32,108 bases of DNA from Luminiphilus sp. (GTDB lineage Bacteria > Pseudomonadota > Gammaproteobacteria > Pseudomonadales > Halieaceae). Within the stretch, counting starts at the first letter, position 1. Each line of letters starts with the position of its first letter. The notes beneath the pieces are model-generated. The model was not told the DNA's origin. It searched no databases and saw only the letters and a list, made by a program, of their open reading frames with translations. A program made the translations under genes and the position numbers. The stretch spans positions 1 through 32,108 of the forward strand of contig JAQXAF010000146.1 of NCBI GenBank assembly GCA_029253085.1, in the 5' to 3' direction. Positions 17,292-25,965 of the stretch are shown piece after piece.

Positions 17292-18524
17292 ATGCGCGGC
17301 TTTATCGTCTTGGTTCTCATGGGCCTTGTATTAGGTGCTGTGTTGGTCAATCAGGTCGATCAAGGTGGCGGTTATGTTTACGTCAGTCTTGGTGATGTGG
17401 TGGTGGAGACCAGTGTCTGGTTTGCCCTCTTGCTTTGGTTGGTGAGCTGGGGGCTTCTGGCGCTAATCTTCGGCGCCATCCGGCGAGTTTGGGGCACTCA
17501 GCGCGTATTAAGTGGTTGGTTGGGGCTGCGTAAAAGTCGCAATGCCACGGCACTGACTAATCGCGGTCTCATCAGTTTTATCGAGGGAAATTGGGAGCGT
17601 GCGCACAAACAGCTACTGCGCTCGGCGCGTTACAGCGATGCCCCCCTAGTGAATCACCTGATTGCTGCTCGGGCCAGTTTCCGGCTTGGAAATATTGACG
17701 AAGCAAAGGAGCAGTTGGGCAAGGCTGAAAGTGTAGAGGCAGATGCGGGTGTGGCCGTTGAGCTGACACAGGCCGAACTGCAGTTGTCGGCGGGTAATTA
17801 TGAGCAGGCATTGGCAACCTTGGTTCGGGCCCGAGCTAACGCGGCAAAACACCCCTATGTTCTGGCACTCTTGGCGAGAGCGCATCGTCATTTAGGTGAG
17901 TGGGAGGCTCTGCGCCCGTTGTTACCGGAACTCCACAAATACGGCTTACTAGAAGATGTTGCGCTGCTTGGTCTGGAGGGTGAGCTTTGGGATGCTCTTA
18001 TCAGGTCGATTGCTGACCAGTCCGATGGCAGTGTTAAAGACTTAGCGGTGTTGTGGCGAGATATTCCCCGTGGCCAGCGGGATCAATTGAAGCTTAAGGT
18101 TTGTTACCTCGACGCTTTGATTAAGCTTCGTGGCTATCGTGAAGCAGAAAAACAACTGATTACCTGGTTGGGTAAAGATAGGCAGGGAGAATTGGCGGTA
18201 TTTTTGGGGCGCTTCCCTCCTGAAAATCCGCGCAAACTGCTTAATATCATCCGTAAGTGGCTGGAGGCCCCCACCCATGACGGGGTTTTACTGCTGGCTG
18301 GAGCAAGGGTGGCGTTGCATGCTGAGGAATGGGAAATCGCGGGCACCTGGCTTGAGGAAGCGCATCAGGGGGGTGCTACTGCCGAAAATTGTTGTGAGCT
18401 GGCGCGCTTTTGCACCGCGATAGGTGACCATGAGCGCGCGAGCACTTTGTCGGCAGAAGCTGCGGCGCTGATTATGGCGCCCTTACCCGATGTACCATTA
18501 CCAGAGTCTCAGCAAGGGCACTGA
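17292..18524 (+). CDS. hemY: HemY, haem-biosynthesis-associated TPR membrane protein
   Basis: 410 residues. Two membrane helices (about 3-20 and 42-64) lead into a cytoplasmic helical-repeat domain of tetratricopeptide type, e.g. ALTNRGLISFIEGNWERAHKQLLRSAR-like and GNYEQALATLVRARANAAKHPYVLALLARAHRHLGEWEAL-like repeats. This is the proteobacterial HemY, not the Gram-positive protoporphyrinogen oxidase of the same name. Its function is unclear, perhaps a scaffold for haem enzymes. It starts two bases after the hemDX stop. Its end converges with ubiD. Confidence 0.9.
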   Translation: MRGFIVLVLMGLVLGAVLVNQVDQGGGYVYVSLGDVVVETSVWFALLLWLVSWGLLALIFGAIRRVWGTQRVLSGWLGLRKSRNATALTNRGLISFIEGNWERAHKQLLRSARYSDAPLVNHLIAARASFRLGNIDEAKEQLGKAESVEADAGVAVELTQAELQLSAGNYEQALATLVRARANAAKHPYVLALLARAHRHLGEWEALRPLLPELHKYGLLEDVALLGLEGELWDALIRSIADQSDGSVKDLAVLWRDIPRGQRDQLKLKVCYLDALIKLRGYREAEKQLITWLGKDRQGELAVFLGRFPPENPRKLLNIIRKWLEAPTHDGVLLLAGARVALHAEEWEIAGTWLEEAHQGGATAENCCELARFCTAIGDHERASTLSAEAAALIMAPLPDVPLPESQQGH

Positions 18525-18558
18525 TGCCCGTTATGGGTTTGCCTAACGCCCAGGCAAA
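18516..18558. other. Two short hairpins between convergent hemY and ubiD
   Basis: GGGCA and TGCCC (18516-18529) pair around CTGA, the loop holding the hemY stop codon. TTTGCCT and AGGCAAA (18538-18558) pair perfectly around seven bases and overlap the ubiD stop. Neither has a T-run, so they could be weak bidirectional ends or chance. Confidence 0.35.
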
Positions 18559-20042
18559 TCTATGTTGAGGTCCTTCCAGATTTCATCGATACGTTGCTTT
18601 ACGCTGCTATCCATGGCGATAGCCTCACCCCACTCCCGGTCGGTTTCACCCTCCCACTTGTTGGTAGCATCCATGCCCACTTTGGACCCTAGGCCTGGCA
18701 CTGGAGAGGCGAAATCAAGGTAGTCGATCGGTGTATTGTCTATGAATACGCAGTCTCTACGAGGATCCATTCGGGTTGTCATCGCCCAGATGACATCTTC
18801 CCAGGAGCGTGCATTGATATCCTCGTCGGCGACAATAATAAATTTGGTGTACATAAATTGGCGCAGAAAAGACCATATCCCCAGCATGACGCGCTTGGCA
18901 TGCCCCGGATACTCTTTGCGAATCGTGACCACAGCCATGCGGTAAGAACAGCCTTCAGGTGGCAAGTAGAAATCGACGATCTCTGGAAATTGTTTTTGTA
19001 ACAGTGGCACGAAGACTTCATTTAGCGCGACACCCAAAATAGCGGGCTCGTCGGGTGGACGTCCGGTATAGGTACTGTGGTAAATGGGGTTTTTTCGAGT
19101 CGTCATTTTTTCAACGGTAAACACGGGGAAGCGTTCAACTTCGTTGTAGTAACCCGTGTGGTCGCCGTAGGGGCCTTCGTCCGCTTCCTCGTTGGGGTCT
19201 ATATAGCCCTCGAGAATAATTTCGGCGTGAGCCGGTACCCGCAAATCATTTGCTTTACAGCGGTCGGTCAGACATTCGGCCAGCTCGGTTTTACTGCCGC
19301 GCAACAAGCCGGCAAAGGCGTACTCGGACAGCGCATCAGGGACGGGTGTTACTGCTCCCAAAGTTGTTGCAGGATCGGCTCCTAGTGCAACCGCCACTGG
19401 GTAAGGTTCGCCTGGATGCTTGATAGTCCAGTCCCTAAAGTCTAAGGCTCCGCCACGGTGTGACAGCCAGCGCATGATCAATTTGCGAGGCCCCAACCGC
19501 TGCATCCGGTAAATGCCAAGGTTCATTCTTGGTTTTTCTGGGCCACGTGTGATCACTAAGGGCCAGGTAATGAGGGGGCCCACATCTCCCGGCCAGCACG
19601 TTTGAACCGGAATAGTGGTTAGGTCGACAGCATCACCCTCAAGAACGACTTCTTGGCAAGGAGGACGCTTTATGGTTTTTGGCCCCATGTTCAGGACCTT
19701 CTTCAGAAGCGGAGCCTTATCAATAAGGTCCCGCATCCCCTTTGGTGGATCGGGCTGTCGCAAATAGGCCAAAAGCTCACCGATTTCTCGAAGGGCTTGA
19801 GTCGATGTTGCTCCCATACCTCGCGCCACACGGGTTTCCGTACCAAAAAGATTGGCCAGTACCGGCATGTCGTAACCTTTAGGGTTTTCAAACAAAAGCG
19901 CGGGGCCGCCGCCGCGAAGGGTGCGGTCGGCGATTTCGGTCATTTCCAAGTTGGGGTCAACTTCGGCGGAAATTCTTACTAATTGCCCTTCTGCTTCGAG
20001 AGTGGCAATGAAGTCCCGCAAATCAGTGAACTGTGCAGCCAT
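18543..20042 (-). CDS. ubiD: 4-hydroxy-3-polyprenylbenzoate decarboxylase UbiD
   Basis: 499 residues from the ATG at 20042, close to the 497 of Escherichia coli UbiD. It opens [24 protein letters not shown]. Conserved blocks include [17 protein letters not shown], the prFMN region with HRGGALDF, and the glutamate-bearing [14 protein letters not shown]. UbiD uses prenylated FMN made by UbiX to remove the carboxylate from the ubiquinone precursor. An upstream in-frame ATG at 20057 would add five residues. It follows rho on the same strand after a hairpin, and with ubiK is the second ubiquinone gene in the window. Confidence 0.94.
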   Translation of the reverse strand: MAAQFTDLRDFIATLEAEGQLVRISAEVDPNLEMTEIADRTLRGGGPALLFENPKGYDMPVLANLFGTETRVARGMGATSTQALREIGELLAYLRQPDPPKGMRDLIDKAPLLKKVLNMGPKTIKRPPCQEVVLEGDAVDLTTIPVQTCWPGDVGPLITWPLVITRGPEKPRMNLGIYRMQRLGPRKLIMRWLSHRGGALDFRDWTIKHPGEPYPVAVALGADPATTLGAVTPVPDALSEYAFAGLLRGSKTELAECLTDRCKANDLRVPAHAEIILEGYIDPNEEADEGPYGDHTGYYNEVERFPVFTVEKMTTRKNPIYHSTYTGRPPDEPAILGVALNEVFVPLLQKQFPEIVDFYLPPEGCSYRMAVVTIRKEYPGHAKRVMLGIWSFLRQFMYTKFIIVADEDINARSWEDVIWAMTTRMDPRRDCVFIDNTPIDYLDFASPVPGLGSKVGMDATNKWEGETDREWGEAIAMDSSVKQRIDEIWKDLNIDLPGR

Positions 20043-20099
20043 AAATAGTCCTCGCATAGGGCAGTTAGCGAGCCCCTAAAGAGTTAGAGGCGAAAGGAT

Positions 20100-20122
20100 G
20101 GAGGCCGTTTTTTGCGGCCCCC
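20100..20122 (-). terminator. Hairpin after rho, possible terminator
   Basis: On the minus strand, GGGGGCCG and CGGCCTCC pair over eight positions with one G-T pair around a CAAAAAA loop, eight bases after the rho stop. The bases that follow (ATCCTTT) are only a weak T-run, so some read-through to ubiD is likely. Confidence 0.5.
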
Positions 20123-20130
20123 GGACGTGC

Positions 20131-21783
20131 TCACTTTCGTTTCATTGACTTAAAGAACTCTTCATTCGAATTGGTGTTTTTGAGCTTATCTAGCAAAAAC
20201 TCAACAGCCGGAAGATCTTCCATACCGTGCAACAGCTTGCGCAAAATCCACATGCGTTGAAGCTCGTCCTCGCCCGTAAGCAGTTCTTCGCGACGGGTGC
20301 CGGATCGACGGATGTTAATGGCGGGGTAAATCCGTTTTTCGGCAATCTTCCGATCTAGGTGTAACTCAAGGTTGCCGGTGCCTTTAAATTCCTCATAAAT
20401 CACTTCATCCATCTTGGAGCCCGTGTCGATAAGCGCAGTCGCGATAATTGAGAGACTGCCGCCCTCTTCAATGTTGCGCGCTGCACCAAAGAATCGCTTG
20501 GGTCGCTCGAGGGCGTGGGCGTCGACGCCGCCGGTTAAAACCTTGCCTGAGCTCGGTACAACCGTGTTATAGGCCCGTGCGAGTCGAGTGATGGAATCGA
20601 GTAGGATGACAACATCGCGTTTGTGTTCAACCAATCGCTTGGCTTTTTCAATGACCATATCGGCGACTTGAACGTGGCGTGAGGGGGGTTCATCAAATGT
20701 CGAGGCGACAACTTCGGCTCCGCGCGCGCCTACCGAGCGCTGCATTTCGGTGACCTCTTCTGGACGCTCATCGATCAAAAGCACAATGACATAACACTCG
20801 GGATTATTTGTAATAATCGCCTGTGCGATGTTTTGCATCATGATGGTCTTGCCCGCTTTGGGGGGTGCAACCAGTAGCCCACGCTGACCCTTACCGATAG
20901 GGGCGACGAGATCAATAATCCGACCGGTTAAGTCTTCGGTAGAACCATTGCCTTTTTCGAGGGACAGCCGTTGGTTGGGGAAAAGTGGGGTGAGGTTCTC
21001 GAATAAAATCTTACTTTTAGCGCTCTCGGGCACCTCGAAGTTGACGTCTTTGACTTTGAGCAGTGCAAAGTAACGCTCAGAGTCTTTAGGCGGGCGGATC
21101 ATGCCGGTGATCGTGTCTCCGGTGCGCAAATTAAACCGCCGAATTTGGCTGGGACTTACATAAATATCGTCTGGACCGGCGAGATAAGATGAGTCCGATG
21201 AGCGCAGAAACCCAAAACCATCTTGCAGAATTTCAAGAACACCATCGCCCCAAATGTCTTCCCCACTTTTTGCGTGGCGCTTGAGCAGAGCGAAAATAAT
21301 ATCCTGCTTGCGCGACCGCGCCATATTTTCGAGGCCCATTTCCTGAGCCATATCGATCAGTTCTTGGGTTGGCTTGTCTTTTAGCTCAGTCAGGCTCAGT
21401 GGGTTGGCACTGGGCGTGCTGGGTTCCCGCCGACGCTGCCGCCGGTTTCGCCCTCTGCGATTGTTATTACCGCCGCCATCTTTTTCGCTGGCTTCTGCAG
21501 ACTCCGTGCTTTCGCTCGCGTCTGACGCTGGCGTCTCTGAGCTTTGAGCCTCAGCACCTTCTGCACGATTTAATTTCAGAGTTTTCGTTTGCCCTGAGTC
21601 TGATTCAGCCTCGCCCGTGCCGGTTGACGCCTCGGAAGCTTCTTTTGCGGGCGCTGCAGGTACATCGGGAACGGTTGCTTCAGCAGCTGTTTCGCTGGCT
21701 GCGGCAGCAGGGGCTGGTGAAACTGCGGCTTCGGTAGCGGCAGGTGTTTCGGAGGCACTTGCTGCCTCAACGTCTTTGCTCAT
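20131..21783 (-). CDS. rho: Transcription termination factor Rho with long N-terminal extension
   Basis: 550 residues from the ATG at 21783, against 419 in Escherichia coli. From about residue 128 ([20 protein letters not shown]) the protein is a standard Rho: N-terminal helix bundle, RNA-binding cold-shock fold ([30 protein letters not shown]), Walker A (APPKAGKT), Walker B ([16 protein letters not shown]) and R-loop region. The first 127 residues are Ala/Glu/Ser/Thr-rich, predicted disordered, and end in a basic patch ([11 protein letters not shown]). Such extensions are known in other phyla, where they bind RNA or promote condensates. Start choice: this ATG overlaps the stop of an upstream ORF; an in-frame GTG at 21804 is also possible. 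trxA lies upstream, as in Escherichia coli. Confidence 0.93.
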   Translation of the reverse strand: MSKDVEAASASETPAATEAAVSPAPAAAASETAAEATVPDVPAAPAKEASEASTGTGEAESDSGQTKTLKLNRAEGAEAQSSETPASDASESTESAEASEKDGGGNNNRRGRNRRQRRREPSTPSANPLSLTELKDKPTQELIDMAQEMGLENMARSRKQDIIFALLKRHAKSGEDIWGDGVLEILQDGFGFLRSSDSSYLAGPDDIYVSPSQIRRFNLRTGDTITGMIRPPKDSERYFALLKVKDVNFEVPESAKSKILFENLTPLFPNQRLSLEKGNGSTEDLTGRIIDLVAPIGKGQRGLLVAPPKAGKTIMMQNIAQAIITNNPECYVIVLLIDERPEEVTEMQRSVGARGAEVVASTFDEPPSRHVQVADMVIEKAKRLVEHKRDVVILLDSITRLARAYNTVVPSSGKVLTGGVDAHALERPKRFFGAARNIEEGGSLSIIATALIDTGSKMDEVIYEEFKGTGNLELHLDRKIAEKRIYPAINIRRSGTRREELLTGEDELQRMWILRKLLHGMEDLPAVEFLLDKLKNTNSNEEFFKSMKRK

Positions 21784-21971
21784 TGAGCTATTGTTTTCAT
21801 CCACGAGTAATGTCCGGATTCATTGGGAAAAGGGGTGCTACGGTGGTGGAACTCCACAGTAGGTTCGATCTGTCCTATACCGACGTTTTGCACAAACACC
21901 CAAGTTAAGGGTCGCCTGAGGCGTGAAAGTGTTGGAAAGGAACAGAAGGCCGACCAGGCTGGTCGTGCCAT
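21780..21971 (-). CDS. Possible rho leader ORF (63 codons)
   Basis: An ATG at 21971 opens 63 codons that end in TGA overlapping the rho ATG by four bases (ATGA). Only 18 bases after its start codon region lies a palindrome (CGACCAG-G-CTGGTCG, 21951-21965), and a second (CGCCT-G-AGGCG) is at 21913-21923. The predicted peptide ([18 protein letters not shown]...) has no recognised domain and no strong ribosome-binding site. Escherichia coli rho also has a short leader peptide, rhoL, so a leader is plausible, but an open frame of this length could be chance. Confidence 0.3.
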   Translation of the reverse strand: MARPAWSAFCSFPTLSRLRRPLTWVFVQNVGIGQIEPTVEFHHRSTPFPNESGHYSWMKTIAQ

Positions 21972-21991
21972 GTGGGTAAACTAGCATTGCG

Positions 21992-22012
21992 AAAAGGAGG
22001 CGTCCAGCCCCC
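21992..22012 (-). terminator. Candidate terminator after trxA
   Basis: On the minus strand GGGGGC and GCCTCC pair (one G-T pair) around TGGAC, followed by TTTT, about 67 bases after the trxA stop. Moderate stem and a short T-run. The spacer on either side (21784-22078) is otherwise the rho leader. Confidence 0.5.
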
Positions 22013-22078
22013 TTTAACGATCTTTTTTTTATCTTGGTCTTGCGGGGACGCTAATTAAAGGGTCTTTATCGCATCGCC

Positions 22079-22405
22079 TTAAAGGCATTCATCCACAAAA
22101 GCGGCAAGTTGTGATTTGCTGAGTGCACCAACTTTAGTCTCAACGGCGTTGCCGTCCTTGAAAATAATCAAGGTCGGAATACCGCGGATGGCAAATTTTT
22201 CAGGAATGCCCGGATTGGCATCGACGTCGACCTTACATATTTTCAAGCGCCCTGCGTATTCGCTAGCGAGTTCATCGAGAATAGGCGCTATCATCTTGCA
22301 AGGGCCACACCACTCGGCCCAGAAGTCCACGAGAACTGGTAGCTCGGAGGACAATACCTCAGCGTCAAAAGTGGCTTCGCTGACATGGACGATGCTTTGG
22401 CTCAT
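22079..22405 (-). CDS. trxA: Thioredoxin 1
   Basis: 108 residues, the size of Escherichia coli TrxA. The redox site is WCGPCK (Cys33 and Cys36), with the cis-proline in RGIPTLIIF and the buried Asp in LVDFWAEWCG. It reduces disulphides in cytoplasmic proteins, including ribonucleotide reductase and methionine sulphoxide reductase, and is recycled by thioredoxin reductase. The ATG follows CAGGGAG. It lies upstream of rho on the same strand and diverges from the GIY-YIG gene with only 38 bases between. Confidence 0.96.
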   Translation of the reverse strand: MSQSIVHVSEATFDAEVLSSELPVLVDFWAEWCGPCKMIAPILDELASEYAGRLKICKVDVDANPGIPEKFAIRGIPTLIIFKDGNAVETKVGALSKSQLAAFVDECL

Positions 22406-22443
22406 GGGAACTCCCTGGAGTAAAAAATTAAGTAGGTTGGTAA

Positions 22444-22773
22444 ATGCCGTCGTATAATAACACCCCTAGGGCTGATGAAAAATGCCCGGCTGAGCCGGGT
22501 AGTTGGTGGGTTTATTTGGTCCGTTGTGCCGACCACACGCTTTATTCCGGTGTCACTGTGAATCTGGATAGGCGGGTGCGGCAACATAACGGGGAGCTGG
22601 TAGGCGGCGCGCGCTATACGCGGGCGCGGCGGCCAGTGGAATTGGTATGGAAAAAGACAGCAACGTCACGAAGCGAAGCACAAAAGTTAGAAGCACAAAC
22701 CCGTCGGCTGTCGAGGCGCGACAAGTTGCGGTTAATCGAAGGGGCGATCGATGACAGCTTTGGCGAGCCCTGA
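22444..22773 (+). CDS. GIY-YIG nuclease-fold protein, UPF0213/YhbQ type
   Basis: 109 residues. A single GIY-YIG domain: the first strand is WVYLVRC (Tyr24), the second LYSGVT (Tyr34, the YIG equivalent), then the Arg-rich helix NLDRRVRQHN and the catalytic-type Glu78 in SRSEAQKLE. The block GGARYTRARRP is the mark of the UPF0213 group. Members have nuclease-like activity in some reports, but the cellular role is unclear. The first 20 residues (MPSYNNTPRADEKC...) precede the usual family start; no other start codon is available in frame. The gene overlaps the next by 23 bases, so the pair is likely coupled. Confidence 0.87.
   Translation: MPSYNNTPRADEKCPAEPGSWWVYLVRCADHTLYSGVTVNLDRRVRQHNGELVGGARYTRARRPVELVWKKTATSRSEAQKLEAQTRRLSRRDKLRLIEGAIDDSFGEP
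22454..22481 (-). promoter_or_regulatory. Candidate trxA promoter
   Basis: On the minus strand TTTTCA (-35, four of six) and TATTAT (-10, five of six) are 16 bases apart. The start would be near 22447, inside the first codons of the divergent GIY-YIG gene. Adjacent is a 15-base palindrome, CCCGGCTGAGCCGGG at 22485-22499. Confidence 0.45.
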
Positions 22774-23251
22774 CCTGCTCAAGGTCGATAATTTTTGGAC
22801 GTGGGCTGTGGCGCAATGGTCTGATCCCACCCTCGCGACCGAGATGATGGCATTACAAGAGTCGCATGATTGCGTTGTGTTGGAGCTGCTGCTTATGGGC
22901 TGGCTGGGCCGACAACATTTGATGATCAGCTCAGCGGCTCACCGCCGACTCGTAGAGATGGCAGTTCCGTGGCTAGAGGGTGTGGTCATTCCCCTGCGAC
23001 ACACACGCCAGAAATGGCGAGGCGTAGCGGCTCTTGCAAGCGAGCGCCAGCAACTTCAAAGCCTTGAGCTCAAGTGTGAATATGCCCTAGCTGAATTATA
23101 TTTTAGAACTTTAGGGCTCCTTGAGCCGTCTGAATTAGTTCTGACCGAGGGGTCAAGGGTGATTGATAACCTTGATATTGCGCTAGCAGGTGCTGCCCCG
23201 CCGGTCGCTGGTGAACGAATACGGGACTTGGGAGTGCTGTTGTCAAAGTAG
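22751..23251 (+). CDS. DUF2390/TIGR02444 family protein
   Basis: 166 residues. The pattern FWTWAVAQWSDP...ALQESHDCVVLELLLMGWLG and, later, WLEGVVIPLRHTRQKWRG matches the TIGR02444 (DUF2390) family as I remember it, whose members are about 150-180 residues, soluble and helical. The function is unknown. There is no signal peptide or membrane helix. It starts inside the 3' end of the GIY-YIG gene (23-base overlap), pointing to an operon. fkpA follows after 136 bases with its own candidate promoter. Confidence 0.8.
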   Translation: MTALASPDLLKVDNFWTWAVAQWSDPTLATEMMALQESHDCVVLELLLMGWLGRQHLMISSAAHRRLVEMAVPWLEGVVIPLRHTRQKWRGVAALASERQQLQSLELKCEYALAELYFRTLGLLEPSELVLTEGSRVIDNLDIALAGAAPPVAGERIRDLGVLLSK

Positions 23252-23289
23252 GGTAGCCTCTTTATTTAACGTAAGGTCACCCGACGCCG

Positions 23290-23318
23290 TTGGTTATCGG
23301 TGGCAGAAGCGCGATACT
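23290..23318 (+). promoter_or_regulatory. Candidate promoter of the FkpA-like gene
   Basis: TTGGTT (-35, weak) and GATACT (-10, four of six) are separated by 17 bases; the start would fall near 23325, about 63 bases before the gene. Confidence 0.35.
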
Positions 23319-23387
23319 CTGAGTAAAATGGAGCCGCACTTTCAACGACGCCCTTGGGGGTCGATCACTTTTTTGCAGGATGAAACC

Positions 23388-24119
23388 ATGTTTCGAATGA
23401 CTACCCGTCGCCTTGCGACTTTTTTGATGGCGCCAGTTTTGGCAGGCGCTTTGTCCGCTTGTCAGGAGCAGGCTAAGGAGCCCGACCCCATGACATTAGA
23501 TACCCCTGAAAAGCGCCTATCCTATGGCATTGCCCTGCGAATGGGTGAGCGTATGGCGGCAGACGGCATGACGATGGACGTCGACGCTTATGCACTTGGA
23601 ATGCGCGATGCATTTGACGGGTCGGAGCCGCGACTGTCTGAGGAAGAAATTACCGCTGAAATGATGGCGTTCCAAGAAAAAATGCAAGCCGAGCGTGATG
23701 GCGAGCAAGCGGCTATGTCCGAGGGTAATTCGGAGGCTGGAGCGGCATTCCTCGCGGAAAATGCTCAACGTGAAGGCGTCATGGTGACTGAATCGGGACT
23801 CCAATATGAGATCGTTGAAGCGGGTGCTGGGGCCATTCCAGGGGTTGATGATCAAGTTGAAGTGCATTATCGCGGAACGTTAATAGACGGTACCGTGTTT
23901 GATAGCTCTTATGATCGTGGTCAAACCGTGACCTTTGGTGTCACGCAAGTGATTGCGGGATGGACCGAAGCGTTGCAGCTGATGAAAGAAGGCGCAACTT
24001 ACAAGCTGTATATCCCCAGTGAACTGGCGTACGGAGCGGGCGGTGCCGGTCAAATCATTGGCCCCAATGCTACGCTCATTTTTGAAGTCGAGCTGGTCGC
24101 TGTTGTTGCGGCGGAGTAG
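23388..24119 (+). CDS. FKBP-type peptidyl-prolyl isomerase, FkpA/Mip-like lipoprotein
   Basis: 243 residues from the ATG at 23388, which has AGGA upstream; the open frame extends further back but the signal peptide fixes this start. Lipobox LSAC puts the lipidated Cys at position 25. Residues about 38-125 form the helical Mip/FkpA dimerisation domain (TPEKRLSYGIALRMGERMA...). Residues about 140-243 are the FKBP domain, with QVEVHYRGTLIDGTVFDSSYDRG, the active-site GWTEALQLMKEGATYKLYIP and AYGAGGAG. It speeds proline isomerisation and acts as a chaperone in the periplasm. A strong terminator follows. Confidence 0.92.
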   Translation: MFRMTTRRLATFLMAPVLAGALSACQEQAKEPDPMTLDTPEKRLSYGIALRMGERMAADGMTMDVDAYALGMRDAFDGSEPRLSEEEITAEMMAFQEKMQAERDGEQAAMSEGNSEAGAAFLAENAQREGVMVTESGLQYEIVEAGAGAIPGVDDQVEVHYRGTLIDGTVFDSSYDRGQTVTFGVTQVIAGWTEALQLMKEGATYKLYIPSELAYGAGGAGQIIGPNATLIFEVELVAVVAAE

Positions 24120-24171
24120 TAATGACCGCCGTACGATGAGCACGGCAACCTAGCTATGTTCCATTAAAAGG

Positions 24172-24200
24172 CCCGGTGTTTGATCACCGGGTTTTTTTTT
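24172..24200 (+). terminator. Rho-independent terminator after the FkpA-like gene
   Basis: CCCGGTG and CACCGGG pair perfectly (7 bp) around a six-base loop, followed by nine T. Confidence 0.92.
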
Positions 24201-24302
24201 GTCCCCGGAACAGCCAGTAGCAATGCCCGGGGGTTTGATTGAATTAGTGAGAGTTAACTTCGAAGCCCTTTTGGGACTGTTGCCAGATGTAAAGGGTAGT
24301 CA

Positions 24303-24355
24303 CTGCCGCAAATAACTTAGGAAAATATTTTTAAATTTTGTAGGGTTTGCGGCAG
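24303..24355. repeat. 10-bp perfect inverted repeat with A+T-rich centre
   Basis: CTGCCGCAAA (24303-24312) and TTTGCGGCAG (24346-24355) are exact reverse complements separated by 33 bases of mostly A and T. It lies 18 bases beyond the gshA stop codon, in the 253-base spacer between two convergent genes. It may end gshA transcripts or be a protein site. Confidence 0.6.
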
Positions 24356-24372
24356 GTTTAAAATCGCGCCAC

Positions 24373-25965
24373 TTAGTCATCTACTGTGTTGTATTGACTG
24401 TAGAATCGATCGAGGTACGTTTGAAAGGATTCCTGGGTATCTTGTTCCATGGCGAGTTGTTGGTGCAGGGAGACCGCTGTCGCCGTGCGAAATTCAGCCA
24501 TTTCGATAGGACCCACAGGGTTTGCTAAATAGTCTTTGTGCCACTGCTTAGAATAGTTAAGTGCTAATTGCCAGAACGGCGTGTTGGTCTCCCGCATTTC
24601 CTGCAAGACGCGTCCTGAAGGGGTGCTCTCGGGGTCGTCGATTCGTGCGTAGGCAGCCGTCATAGCCTGCTGATGGAGGTCTGAACCGGCCTCTGCATCC
24701 ATCGTCTGCGCTGTTTTGGACATGCGATCGAGCAGTTGCCGGGCAACCGCCTTCAAAGGTTCCTCGCCCTCAGGTGTTAGCAGTTGCAGGTTTGGACAGC
24801 GACCCTCGTTAACAACTCGGCGCAGATTTTCTTGGTTGCGGCGCTGTCCATCTTCATTGCACAGGGGGCTTTCCGATAGGATGGCGTCAACAAGGAATAC
24901 ATCGATTAAACGCATCGTTTCCGCATCGATCCCCAGGGGTAAGAAGGGGTTGATATCGATGCAGCGAATTTCGATGTACTCAATACCACCTCGTTTCAGG
25001 GCGACGATTGGCGCCTCTCCTGATTGCGCAACCCGCTTGGGTCGTATGGGGCTATAGAATTCATTTTCAATTTGCAGCAAAGCGTCATTGAGCTGCGCCT
25101 GCTCGCCAGTCTCAGTAACATCAAATTGAGCATAGTCAGGATGTGGCGTAACGATTGCGTTGCTTAGTGTCGCCAGATAATTATCGAGGTTGTTATAACA
25201 AACGTTGAGGCTTGATTGGGCGTTACTGGTATAGCCCAGATCGCCCATACGCAGCGAGGTGGCATTGGGCATATAAAGGCTGGTACCCCCGGCATCAAAG
25301 GGGATTAGGGGGTGCTCGCGATTGCCGGCAAGAAAGCTGGCACAAACGGCGGGTGAGGCCCCCAGTAAATAAATCAGCAACCACGCGCGATCGAAAAAGT
25401 TTCTAATGAGGCCGAGATAACCTGCGGTTTGGAAGTCCTGAAGCGAGCCTTTACTGCCCTCTTGCTCCCAAGCGGCGCGCCAAAATGTTTCAGGCATTGA
25501 GAAGTTGTAGTGGATGCCCGCGATGGCCTGCATCATCCGCCCATACCGAACACCTAACCCGTTTCGGTAAACGCGTTTCATTTGCCCAACATTCGAGCTG
25601 CCGTAGTTGGCGATAGGAATGCTTCGGTTTCCAGCAACAATACAGGGCATGCTGGCGCCCCAGATTAATTCGCCGTCCAACTGTGAGGCGGTAAACCGGT
25701 GAATAGCGTCCAGCTGAGCGAGTGTGAGCTCTACGTCATGGGCTACTGGGGTAATAAACTCTAAAAGGGACTCGGAATAATCGGTGGTAATAGACGGATG
25801 CGTTAGTGCAGAGCCCAATGCCTGTGGATGTGGGCTTTGAGCGAGCATGCCAGTTGATGAGTCAACGCGCAGTCCCTCCTTCTCAATACCTCGGCAAATA
25901 CCGGCCAATAAACGGCTGCCAGAGCCCGAAACGAGGTTGTATTTAGCATTCAGCGGTAAGTCCAA
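24373..25965 (-). CDS. gshA: Glutamate-cysteine ligase GshA
   Basis: 530 residues, the gammaproteobacterial GshA type (518 in Escherichia coli). GshA makes gamma-glutamylcysteine, the first and rate-limiting step of glutathione synthesis. Recognisable blocks are GIEKEGLRVDSSTGML, GSALTHPSITTDYSESLLEFITPV, YGSSNVGQMKRVYRNGL, GIHYNFSMPE and EYIEIRCIDINPFLPLGID. The start is a TTG at 25965: a stop codon lies three codons upstream and no ATG is close, and this start gives the same N-terminal length as the Escherichia coli protein. A hairpin covers the start codon (see the separate entry). It diverges from pilU. Confidence 0.94.
   Translation of the reverse strand: MDLPLNAKYNLVSGSGSRLLAGICRGIEKEGLRVDSSTGMLAQSPHPQALGSALTHPSITTDYSESLLEFITPVAHDVELTLAQLDAIHRFTASQLDGELIWGASMPCIVAGNRSIPIANYGSSNVGQMKRVYRNGLGVRYGRMMQAIAGIHYNFSMPETFWRAAWEQEGSKGSLQDFQTAGYLGLIRNFFDRAWLLIYLLGASPAVCASFLAGNREHPLIPFDAGGTSLYMPNATSLRMGDLGYTSNAQSSLNVCYNNLDNYLATLSNAIVTPHPDYAQFDVTETGEQAQLNDALLQIENEFYSPIRPKRVAQSGEAPIVALKRGGIEYIEIRCIDINPFLPLGIDAETMRLIDVFLVDAILSESPLCNEDGQRRNQENLRRVVNEGRCPNLQLLTPEGEEPLKAVARQLLDRMSKTAQTMDAEAGSDLHQQAMTAAYARIDDPESTPSGRVLQEMRETNTPFWQLALNYSKQWHKDYLANPVGPIEMAEFRTATAVSLHQQLAMEQDTQESFQTYLDRFYSQYNTVDD

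Noticed and set aside
22485-22499. Palindrome as a minus-strand terminator
   Set aside because: It is followed by A plus five T on the minus strand, but there is no minus-strand gene upstream to terminate.
23190-23387. N-terminal extension of the FkpA-like protein
   Set aside because: It overlaps the DUF2390 gene and would bury the lipoprotein signal peptide; ATG 23388 has a ribosome site.
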